A stretch of DNA of 64,000 nt, from the NCBI GenBank assembly GCA_963713505.1, contig CAVQMC010000011.1, forward strand, positions 310,001 through 374,000, written 5' to 3'. Position 1 is the first letter of the stretch, and every line of letters starts with the position of its first letter. Source of the DNA: CAVQMC01 sp963713505 (GTDB taxonomy: Bacteria > Bacteroidota > Ignavibacteria > Ignavibacteriales > Ignavibacteriaceae). The position numbers were made by a program, and so were the translations under genes. The notes under the pieces were generated by a model. It was given only the letters and a program-made list of their open reading frames with translations. It did no database searches and was not told the DNA's origin. This document shows positions 56,006-63,520 of this stretch, piece after piece.

Positions 56006-56817
56006 AAACTGCTTCTGAAAAATTAATTTTAAAAAATAATGAATTCAAATTTATTTGCGTAGGTTTGGATACTGATATAAATAAAATTCCTGCTCATATT
56101 AAAAATTATAAAAATCCTATCCTTGAATTTAACAAGCAAATAATAGAATCTACAAAAGATATAACAGCAGCATATAAAATAAATTTTGCTTTTTATGAAA
56201 AGGATGGGAAAAGTGGTTTCGAAAATTTAGAAAAAACATTCTCTTTAATTCCGGATGATATTCTAGTAATAGCTGATGCTAAAAGGGGAGATATAGGTAA
56301 TACTTCAAAAATGTATGCTCAATCTGTTTTCGAATATTTCAAATGCGATGCTATAACCGTCAACCCATATATGGGCACGGATTCAATAATGCCTTTTTTA
56401 GAATATGCAGAAAAATTAATTTTTATTTTAGCTTTAACTTCAAACCCCGGAAGCGGAGATTTTGAAAAGCTTGAACTAAAAGATGGCTCATTCTTGTTCC
56501 AATCAATTATAAGAAAAGTAAATGATTGGAATAAAAACAAAAATTGCGGATTGGTATTTGGAGCTACAAAAGCTGAAGATTTGATTTCTAATTTAAATAT
56601 AATAAATGAATTACCTGTCCTGCTGCCTGGAGTTGGTGCACAAGGCGGCAGTTTGGAAGATGTTGTAAACGCATTCAAAAACTTTAATAGAAAAAATTAT
56701 TTAGTTAATGTTAGCAGAGGAATAATATATAAATCAAACAATAAAGATTTTGATTTTGAAGCAAGAAATGAATTAATAAGATTAAATGATGTTGCAAAAT
56801 CAATTATTGATAGATGA
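56002..56817 (+). CDS. pyrF: orotidine 5'-phosphate decarboxylase, type 2
   Basis: Forms UMP from OMP. 271 residues, longer than the E. coli type, as in the type 2 family. Features: FICVGLDTDINKIP at the start, AAYKINFAFYE, VIADAKRGDIGNTS with the catalytic Lys/Asp pair near 93, DAITVNPYMGTDSIMPFL, and LLPGVGAQGG plus VNVSRGIIY near the end. It overlaps dcd by 4 nt and closes the purN-to-pyrF block. A 9-bp hairpin starts at its stop codon. Confidence 0.92.
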   Translation: MKTASEKLILKNNEFKFICVGLDTDINKIPAHIKNYKNPILEFNKQIIESTKDITAAYKINFAFYEKDGKSGFENLEKTFSLIPDDILVIADAKRGDIGNTSKMYAQSVFEYFKCDAITVNPYMGTDSIMPFLEYAEKLIFILALTSNPGSGDFEKLELKDGSFLFQSIIRKVNDWNKNKNCGLVFGATKAEDLISNLNIINELPVLLPGVGAQGGSLEDVVNAFKNFNRKNYLVNVSRGIIYKSNNKDFDFEARNELIRLNDVAKSIIDR

Positions 56818-57125
56818 AACAATTAAGCCGGAATTTTATTCTTGTTTCATTTCTTGTTAAGTTATTAACACTTAATCATTATATTTAAGTAGCCGGGAAC
56901 TAAATTAAAATTTAGTTTTCGAGATTAAAAAATAATTTGCGATACCTATTATGAACTGTCTATCTGGGGAATCTGGAACTACACACCGGTTTAAATGCAC
57001 AACTGTATATTTATTACAAAATAAAATTCAATCAAAAATTTTTTCAAAATTATTAATTCAGTCATTATTGGTGACTTTTAACCTGTACTGCCTGCAGCAT
57101 GCAGATAATCATCAATGGTTAAGGG
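56818..57125. other. 308-bp intergenic region with three hairpins
   Basis: Three inverted repeats can be read. ATGAAACAA (56814-56822) pairs with TTGTTTCAT (56842-56850). TTAAGT and ACTTAA flank TATTAAC at about 56857-56875. AACTAAATT (56898-56906) pairs with AATTTAGTT (56909-56917), extended by CGGG/TTCG. The first may end the pyrF transcript. A short open frame at 56951-57133 has no recognisable product or clear ribosome site. I see no tRNA, and no match to a known riboswitch. Confidence 0.4.
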
Positions 57126-58619
57126 ATGGGTAAAATGATGGAAAAGCAGCAAAAAGTTCATGAAAAATTTTTATATGAAATTTGGAAAGCTCAAAACTTT
57201 GAAAAAAATCTTATTACTGCCGATGGACAAAAAATTGAAATAGTTGATGTCGGAATTGAGAATAAAGAATTAGGCGGTCCGGATTTTCTGAATGCCAGAA
57301 TTAAAATCGGCAATATAACTTATAATGGTGATGTTGAAATCGACAGCTATCATTCTGATTGGAAGGCACATGGACACTATCTTAATAAAAAATATAACAG
57401 TGTAATATTGCACGCTACTTTAAATAATGAAACAAGACAACATTATGTGTTTACACAAGAAGGCAGAAAAGTACAATCAATTTCATTAGATACTTTTATT
57501 AAAAAGGACATAAAATCAAATATTCAGAAAGCGATTCTTAGTGAAAGAAAAAATAGAATTAATAGAATGCCTTGCAGTGAAGTGAATATTTTGGTGAATG
57601 AAAAAGAAAAACTTGATTTTTTAACATCACTTGGTGTCGAAAGATTTAAAAGTAAAAGTAACAAGATGCTTGAACGGTTGAAAGAAATAACATATCTAAA
57701 TGAATTAAATTTAAAGGAACCTGTTGTTAGGTATGATCTTGACGAAAAATTTTATAACAGGAAATTTTCACATCTGGATTTTAATAAACCGGAACTCTGG
57801 TATCAATTATTTTTCGAGACTACGTTTGAGGCACTCGGTTATTCTAAAAATAAAGAGATTATGCATAAACTTGCAGAATCAATTGGAATTAAAATCATTT
57901 TGGAATTAGGTAGTAAAGAAAATTATATTAGTTATATCGAAGCCCTGCTTTTTAATGTAAGCGGGTTATTGCCTGAAACTCAAAATTTTCCGGATAATGA
58001 AACTGCTGAATATGTGAGAAACTTAGTTGAAAAATGGAGTGAGATTAAAAGCACTTACGATGGAAAAACTTTCTCAAACACTCAATGGCATTTTTTTAAA
58101 TTAAGACCACAAAATTTCCCAACAATTAGAATAGCCGGCGGAACCAGGTTGTTAAACAGATTATTAAAAGAAAATATGTTTGCAAAAATGATCGAATTAT
58201 TTGAAACTCCAAACAATTATAAAAAGCTTACTAATTCTTTGCGCAATTTTATAATTATTAGAGGTGAGGGTTTTTGGCACAATCATTATGTATTCGATCA
58301 GCCTTCCAAAATAGAAATTAAGTATTTTATTGGATTATCAAGAGCAGACGAAATAATTATTAATGTGCTGCTTCCGATTCTGTCAATTTATTTTGAAATT
58401 TTCGGGAAAAATGAAGCTGCCGCTAAAGTGTTGAAATTATATTTGAATTATTTCCAAAAAAGTGAAAATCATCTTGTCGATGAAGTGGCAACAACTTTAG
58501 CATTAGAAAATGCGTGGAAAAGAAGCGTACTTTATCAAGGAATGATTGAGTTGTTCAGGAATTACTGTTCCAAGGAAAAATGCCGTGAGTGCGCAATAGG
58601 GTCAAAAATATTTAATTAA
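57126..58619 (+). CDS. DUF2851 family protein
   Basis: 497 residues of the uncharacterised DUF2851 family. The N-terminal part has LGGPDFLNARIKIGNITYNGDVEID and SDWKAHGHYLNKKYNSVILH, which together look like a nuclease-like core (Asp, Glu and His residues). Middle and C-terminal parts are helical, with YIEALLFNVSGLLPE near 280, and a Cys cluster ends the chain (NYCSKEKCRECAIG), possibly a metal or Fe-S site. The function is unknown. ATG 57126 is the longest start, but AAGGG at 57121-57125 fits ATG 57135 better. Its stop TAA overlaps that of the convergent gene. Confidence 0.85.
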   Translation: MGKMMEKQQKVHEKFLYEIWKAQNFEKNLITADGQKIEIVDVGIENKELGGPDFLNARIKIGNITYNGDVEIDSYHSDWKAHGHYLNKKYNSVILHATLNNETRQHYVFTQEGRKVQSISLDTFIKKDIKSNIQKAILSERKNRINRMPCSEVNILVNEKEKLDFLTSLGVERFKSKSNKMLERLKEITYLNELNLKEPVVRYDLDEKFYNRKFSHLDFNKPELWYQLFFETTFEALGYSKNKEIMHKLAESIGIKIILELGSKENYISYIEALLFNVSGLLPETQNFPDNETAEYVRNLVEKWSEIKSTYDGKTFSNTQWHFFKLRPQNFPTIRIAGGTRLLNRLLKENMFAKMIELFETPNNYKKLTNSLRNFIIIRGEGFWHNHYVFDQPSKIEIKYFIGLSRADEIIINVLLPILSIYFEIFGKNEAAAKVLKLYLNYFQKSENHLVDEVATTLALENAWKRSVLYQGMIELFRNYCSKEKCRECAIGSKIFN

Positions 58620-59209
58620 TTATTACTGGTTAATCTTTGAATATCATCTCTAAGTTTTGCTGCTCTTTCATATTCTTCAGCTTCAATTGCCTCACGAAGT
58701 TTATTTTGTAATGCAGCTATTTTTGCTTCTTTTGTTTTAGGTTTTGATTCGTTCGTTTCATTCGCTTCTTCATTTAATGCCTCTTCTTTTTCCCCTTCTT
58801 CCGATGGTGTAAAAGCTGCAGCTTCCATAACAATTTCCGAAACATAAATAGGTGCTTGTGCTCTTACAGCCAATGCAATTGCATCGCTCGGCCTGGCATC
58901 TATTTCATTTGTCAGGCTCGAGACTTCCAAAATTATTTTTGCATAGAAAGTATTTTCTCTTAATTCATCGATAAGTACTTCCATGACCAATGCACCTAAA
59001 TTATCAGTAATTTGTTTCATCAAATCATGAGTCAAAGGCCTTGGCGGTTTAATTCCCTCTATTTCCAAAGCAATTGCTTGAGCTTCAAATGCCCCGATAA
59101 TAATTGGTAATCTTCTGCTCCCATTAATTTCTTTTAAAAGAATTGCATATGCTCCGCCTGTGGACGGGCTGGAAGATAAACCTAATATTTCACATTGTAC
59201 TTTTTGCAA
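58616..59209 (-). CDS. bifunctional nuclease (BFN/DUF151) family protein with UVR motif
   Basis: 197 residues. The BFN domain (1-135) shows GGAYAILLKEINGSRRLPIIIGAFEAQAIALEIE, RPLTHDLMK and the conserved EIDARPSDAIALAVRAQAPIYV. A Glu-rich linker (about 140-165) follows, then a UvrB/UvrC helical hairpin (KIAALQNKLREAIEAEEYERAAKLRDDI). Family members in plants and mycobacteria have nuclease activity in defence or DNA repair; in this phylum the role is unknown. The UVR motif binds UvrA/UvrB-like partners or acts as a coiled coil. It is followed closely by no other gene on its strand; etfA lies 17 nt upstream. Confidence 0.85.
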   Translation of the reverse strand: MQKVQCEILGLSSSPSTGGAYAILLKEINGSRRLPIIIGAFEAQAIALEIEGIKPPRPLTHDLMKQITDNLGALVMEVLIDELRENTFYAKIILEVSSLTNEIDARPSDAIALAVRAQAPIYVSEIVMEAAAFTPSEEGEKEEALNEEANETNESKPKTKEAKIAALQNKLREAIEAEEYERAAKLRDDIQRLTSNN

Positions 59210-59226
59210 AAATCAGCTCCAAATCG

Positions 59227-60195
59227 TTAAGATTTTATCTTTTTAATTTCTTCGGTTAAAACCGGTAAAACTTCAAATACATCTCCGGCAATTCCATAAT
59301 CAGCAATAGTAAATATAGGTGCATCTTTATCTTTATTTATAGCAACAATATATTTAGAAGAAGACATACCTGCAAGATGCTGAATAGCGCCTGAAATTCC
59401 ACATGCAACGTATAGACTTGGTGAAACAGTTTTCCCTGTTTGACCAACCTGTTCGCGGTGAGGTCTCCATCCCGCATCAACGACAGCTCTTGAAGCACCT
59501 ACAGCTGCACCTAAAACATCTGCTAATTCTTCAACCAATTTAAAATTTTCTGCAGCTTTTAAACCTCTTCCGCCTGAAACTATTATATCAGCTTCGGCAA
59601 CATCGAGTTTTCCTTCCGATTTTTTAATTTCAACTACTCTGGTCTTTAAATTTGGTGAACTTACTTCCTTAGTTTCTATTTCGGGATTACCGGCTTCGGA
59701 AGGTTCAGCTTTAAATACATTCGGCCTAATTGTTATAACTTTTTTCTGACAATTTTCTTTAACATCCAGTAAAGCTTTCCCGGCATAAATTGGACGTGTA
59801 GCGATTAAATCACCAGATTCAACTTTTAATTCTGTACAGTCAATTAAACAGCCTGCATTTAATTTAGCAGCTATTCTTGGCGCTAAATCTCTTCCCAGTG
59901 CAGTATTTGCAAAAATTAAATAATCTGCATCTGTACTTTTTGCATAATCTAAAACAATATCTTTATAAGCTGATGGTGAATAATTTGTAAGATCGGGATT
60001 TTTAAAATGCACAATTTTATTTATTCCGTATTTAGAAATTTCATTTAAATTTTCAACTTCGTTTCCAATAACAACGGCTTCGCATTCATAATTTAGATCT
60101 TTTGCTAATTTAGCTGCTGTGCTGACTGCCTCGTATGAAGCTTTTTTTAATTTGTTTTCTCTTTGTTCTAATATTGCTAAAATTTTGTTTGCCAT
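59227..60195 (-). CDS. etfA: electron transfer flavoprotein alpha subunit
   Basis: Carries FAD and, with EtfB, passes electrons from acyl-CoA and other dehydrogenases to the quinone pool. 322 residues: an N-terminal Rossmann-like half, then the FAD-binding C-terminal half. Motifs: IIVSGGRGLKAAENFKLV near 207, AAVGASRAVVDAGWRPH, QVGQTGKTVSPSLYVACGISGAIQH near 255, and KDAPIFTIADYGIAGD. It lies 9 nt after etfB on the same strand. No ETF:quinone oxidoreductase is in this window. A bifurcating ETF would need etf-linked quinone genes nearby; none are seen. Confidence 0.94.
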   Translation of the reverse strand: MANKILAILEQRENKLKKASYEAVSTAAKLAKDLNYECEAVVIGNEVENLNEISKYGINKIVHFKNPDLTNYSPSAYKDIVLDYAKSTDADYLIFANTALGRDLAPRIAAKLNAGCLIDCTELKVESGDLIATRPIYAGKALLDVKENCQKKVITIRPNVFKAEPSEAGNPEIETKEVSSPNLKTRVVEIKKSEGKLDVAEADIIVSGGRGLKAAENFKLVEELADVLGAAVGASRAVVDAGWRPHREQVGQTGKTVSPSLYVACGISGAIQHLAGMSSSKYIVAINKDKDAPIFTIADYGIAGDVFEVLPVLTEEIKKIKS

Positions 60196-60204
60196 TTAAA
60201 ACCT

Positions 60205-60957
60205 CTAGATTACTTTTGCTTCTTCTCTTAAAAGTTTAACTAATTCCGGTACTGCGGAAGCATCTGTTCCGAGTATCCGTCCGGGTTGTTTAGGAGCCGG
60301 TTTATGCATTTTGAGAACTTCGGTAAAATTCTCTGCAGTTACCGCCGGTTTTTCTTCGATTGTTTTTTTCTTTGCTGCCATTATACCTTTAAGCGAAGCA
60401 TAACGCGGTTCATTTAATCCTTTTTGAGCAGTGATTACAACAGGTAGTTCTGTTTCGACAACTTCTCTGCCGCCTTCAATTTCTCTCTCTGCCGTAACTT
60501 TATTTCCTTCTAATTTCAAATCAACAACAACAGTAACGCAGCTATAATCAAGTAATTCTGCAGTAATTTGTCCGACAATAGAATTATCATAATCCACAGA
60601 TTGTTTTCCGCAGAAGACTATTTCGCAATTCTGCGCTTTAATTTCTTCTGCCAAAGCTTTTGCAACACTAAACGAATCTCTGGGATTATCATCTTTTAAT
60701 AAAACTGCTTTGTCTGCTCCCATAGCAAGAGCTTTTTTTATGGTTTCCTTATTATTATCGTTTCCAACACTAATTACAACAACTTCGCTGTCGCCGCCGA
60801 TTTTTTCTTTAGTCTTTAAAGCTTCTTCAACTGCAAATTCATCATAAGGATTTATTATGAATGTAACACCGTTAGGATCGATAGTTTTTCCGTCTGAACC
60901 GACATTAACTTTGGTAGCAGTGTCCGGAACATGACTGACACATACTGCTATTTTCAT
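60205..60957 (-). CDS. etfB: electron transfer flavoprotein beta subunit
   Basis: 250 residues, forms the AMP-binding half of the ETF dimer. Motifs: KIAVCVSHVPDTATKV at the start, NPYDEFAVEEALK near 37, CGKQSVDYDNSIVGQITAELL near 117, and LNEPRYASLKGIMAAKKK near 180. It is first of the etfBA pair with a TGGAGG ribosome site 5 nt upstream. A promoter and dyad lie upstream at 60990-61028. Confidence 0.94.
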   Translation of the reverse strand: MKIAVCVSHVPDTATKVNVGSDGKTIDPNGVTFIINPYDEFAVEEALKTKEKIGGDSEVVVISVGNDNNKETIKKALAMGADKAVLLKDDNPRDSFSVAKALAEEIKAQNCEIVFCGKQSVDYDNSIVGQITAELLDYSCVTVVVDLKLEGNKVTAEREIEGGREVVETELPVVITAQKGLNEPRYASLKGIMAAKKKTIEEKPAVTAENFTEVLKMHKPAPKQPGRILGTDASAVPELVKLLREEAKVI

Positions 60958-60989
60958 TGAACCTCCATTAAATTCTTTATTTTCTTAAA

Positions 60990-61028
60990 AAAATATAAAC
61001 ATACCCTATTATAAAATCAAACAGGGTA
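60990..61028 (-). promoter_or_regulatory. promoter and possible operator for etfBA
   Basis: On the minus strand: TTTG (61021-61018), 20-nt spacer, TATATTTT (60997-60990), seven of eight matches to consensus. A 6-bp inverted repeat (TACCCT 61002-61007, AGGGTA 61023-61028) spans the spacer and upstream box, where a repressor could act. Confidence 0.42.
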
Positions 61029-61106
61029 ATCCTACTGTGAATCATGTCATTATAAATAATGCATATTTCTCTTTAATTTTTTCTATCATTTTCATAAGTT
61101 TTAACT

Positions 61107-61397
61107 ATGGAAAAGGAACTTCAACATAAACCTGAAATAGATATATTAGAAGACGAAGAAACTTCTATTGGATTAGTAAGCAAAGTGATATTATATAATG
61201 ATGATTGGCATACATTTGAAGAAGTTATTATTCAATTAATCAAAGCAATTAGCTGTACTTTTGAACAAGCTAGAAGTTTTGCATTTGAAGTTCATGTTAA
61301 AGGAAAGTCGATTGTTTTTAACGGACCGATGAACGATTGTATAAAGGTTTCTTCGGTTTTAGAAGAAATTGCACTGAACACTCAAATTGTTACTTAA
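61107..61397 (+). CDS. clpS: ATP-dependent Clp protease adaptor ClpS
   Basis: A 96-residue adaptor that brings N-degron proteins to ClpA-ClpP. After a flexible acidic N-terminus comes the fold with VILYNDDWHTFEEVIIQL near 29; the Asn-Asp-Asp pocket binds the N-terminal residue. The AFEVHVKGKSIV helix-strand follows. It is a single gene, divergent from etfB, with typA 122 nt downstream under its own promoter. clpA is not in the window. Confidence 0.85.
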   Translation: MEKELQHKPEIDILEDEETSIGLVSKVILYNDDWHTFEEVIIQLIKAISCTFEQARSFAFEVHVKGKSIVFNGPMNDCIKVSSVLEEIALNTQIVT

Positions 61398-61457
61398 TTT
61401 CTTTTTATTTGAGCCAATCTAATTAAACTAATTACATCACGTACATTTCTTTATTCA

Positions 61458-61488
61458 TTGTAAATACTGCTTCAATTAAATATATTTA
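61458..61488 (+). promoter_or_regulatory. candidate promoter for typA
   Basis: TTG (61458-61460), 20-nt spacer, TATATTTA (61481-61488), seven of eight matches to TAnnTTTG, about 32 nt before the GTG start. Confidence 0.45.
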
Positions 61489-61519
61489 TTGTCTTTATAA
61501 AAATTTACAAGGAACCGAA

Positions 61520-63364
61520 GTGGATAAAAACATTAGAGAAGGTTTGAGAAATATTGCGATAATCGCTCACGTAGACCATGGTAAAACTACTTTAGTGGAT
61601 TATATGTTAAAACAAACCGGAGCATGGAGGGAAAACCAGCATGTAGATAAACGCGTTATGGATTCTAATGCTTTGGAAAAGGAAAGAGGAATTACAATCC
61701 TAGCTAAAAACCTCAGTGTTAACTTTAAAAATATAAAAATAAATATTATTGATACTCCAGGCCATGCAGATTTCGGCGGAGAAGTTGAAAGAACATTAAA
61801 AATGGTTGACGGAGTTTTATTATTAGTGGATGCTGCAGAAGGTCCGCTTCCCCAAACTAAATTTGTACTTAAAAAATCACTGGACCTCGGCTTAAAACCA
61901 ATTGTTGTAATTAATAAAATCGATAGAAAAGATGCTCGACCTAATGAAGTTTTAAATGAAATTTTTGATTTGATGGTTTCTTTAGGAGCAAACGAAGAAC
62001 AATTGGATTTTCCATTTGTCTATGCAATTGCAAAACAGGGTATTGCAAAATTAAATTTAGAGGATGAAAGTGATTCTTTGATGCCTCTTTTTGAATTAAT
62101 TGTAAATAAGATTCCTGCACCGGAAGCAAAATTTGATGAACCTTTCAGAATGTTGATTTCAGCAATTGATTATAACGATTATTTAGGTCGAATTGGAATT
62201 GGTAAAATTTACAGCGGTTCTATTAAAACCGGCGACAATATTGTTTTAGTTACCAAAGAGGGTAAAAAGATAAATTCAAAAATTTCAAAATTATATTTGT
62301 TCGAAAATATAAAAAGAATAGAAGCTGATGAAATTACTGCCGGAGATATCGGTGCAATTGCCGGTTTGGAAGATGTTGATATTGGCGATACTCTTGCAAG
62401 TCCGAAAAATCCGGAATCATTGCCGTTTGTTGCAATTGACGAACCGACAATAACCATGAACTTCCTAGTAAATAATTCTCCGTTTGCCGGCAAAGAAGGT
62501 AAGTATGTTACAACGAGAAATTTAAGCGAAAGACTTTCTAAAGAATTAAAATCTAATGTTAGTTTAAAAGTTGAAATAACCGATTCTCCCGATGTTTTTA
62601 AAGTAAGCGGTAGAGGCGAACTGCATCTTGCAATCTTAATTGAAAATATGAGACGAGAAAGTTACGAACTTCAAGTTAGCAAACCGAATGTAATTACTAA
62701 AAAAATAAATGATGTTTTATCCGAACCTGTTGAACATGTTATTATTGATGTGCCCGAAGAATTTGTTGGAATTGTTATAGAAAAACTCGGACAAAGAAAA
62801 GCCGAAATGAAAAACATGATTACTTTTAATGAAAATACCCGGCTCGAGTTTATAATTCCGTCCAGAGGATTAATAGGGTACAGAGCAGAATTTATGACTG
62901 ATACTAAGGGTACCGGAATTCTGCATCATAACTTTCATGCTTATGAACCTTTCAAAGGTGAAATTGTAAGCAGACAAAGAGGCGCCTTAGTTGCTATGGA
63001 AAACGGTGTTGCTTCTGCTTATGCAATGTTTAAGCTTCAGGAAAGAGCAGTATTTTTTATTGATCCGGGGACGAAAGTTTATGAAGGAATGGTTGTCGGT
63101 GAAAATTCAAGAAGCAATGATATGCAGGTTAATGTTACTAAAACAAAACAGTTGACAAATATGCGTGCTTCCGGCGCCGATGAAGCAATCAGACTGGAAC
63201 CTGCAAGAATTTTAACTTTAGAGCAAGCAATTGAATGGATAACTGATGACGAATATGTTGAAATTACTCCTGAAAATATTCGAATAAGAAAAAAATATTT
63301 AACCGATATGGATAGGAAACAAGCAAGATTAGCTGAAAAACAAAAAGAAACGGAGACAGTTTAA
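61520..63364 (+). CDS. typA: ribosome-associated translational GTPase TypA/BipA
   Basis: 614 residues, a ribosome-binding GTPase with roles in stress and cold growth and in subunit assembly. GTP site: NIAIIAHVDHGKTTLVD near 11, RGITILA, DTPGHADFGGEVERT near 80 and NKIDR near 134. EF-G-like domains follow, then the BipA C-terminal domain (SRGLIGYRAEFMTDTKGTG and MQVNVTKTKQLTNMRASG). Start GTG 61520, with AAGGAA 6 nt before. A strong terminator follows at 63384. Confidence 0.95.
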   Translation: MDKNIREGLRNIAIIAHVDHGKTTLVDYMLKQTGAWRENQHVDKRVMDSNALEKERGITILAKNLSVNFKNIKINIIDTPGHADFGGEVERTLKMVDGVLLLVDAAEGPLPQTKFVLKKSLDLGLKPIVVINKIDRKDARPNEVLNEIFDLMVSLGANEEQLDFPFVYAIAKQGIAKLNLEDESDSLMPLFELIVNKIPAPEAKFDEPFRMLISAIDYNDYLGRIGIGKIYSGSIKTGDNIVLVTKEGKKINSKISKLYLFENIKRIEADEITAGDIGAIAGLEDVDIGDTLASPKNPESLPFVAIDEPTITMNFLVNNSPFAGKEGKYVTTRNLSERLSKELKSNVSLKVEITDSPDVFKVSGRGELHLAILIENMRRESYELQVSKPNVITKKINDVLSEPVEHVIIDVPEEFVGIVIEKLGQRKAEMKNMITFNENTRLEFIIPSRGLIGYRAEFMTDTKGTGILHHNFHAYEPFKGEIVSRQRGALVAMENGVASAYAMFKLQERAVFFIDPGTKVYEGMVVGENSRSNDMQVNVTKTKQLTNMRASGADEAIRLEPARILTLEQAIEWITDDEYVEITPENIRIRKKYLTDMDRKQARLAEKQKETETV

Positions 63365-63383
63365 TTTTGATAAACTTCGAATT

Positions 63384-63410
63384 AAGGCAGTTTAATAACT
63401 GCCTTTTTTG
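63384..63410 (+). terminator. rho-independent terminator after typA
   Basis: AAGGCAGTT (63384-63392), TAAT loop, AACTGCCTT (63397-63405), then a T-run. A perfect 9-bp stem. Confidence 0.88.
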
Positions 63411-63520
63411 TTTAATTAGGTAACAAAAATTTTACCGGAGATTAGTAACACTTCAAAGTAAATTATTTTTCATATATTTAAAATCATTATTTTCTATAAG
63501 ATTATGCGGAGGTAAATTAA

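Noticed and set aside
56881..56925. Rho-independent terminator for the minus strand
   Set aside because: The stem at 56898-56917 has no T-run on either side in the right orientation.
56951..57133. 60-codon open frame in the pyrF-DUF2851 gap
   Set aside because: No ribosome site, no recognisable motif, and it overlaps the start of the DUF2851 gene.
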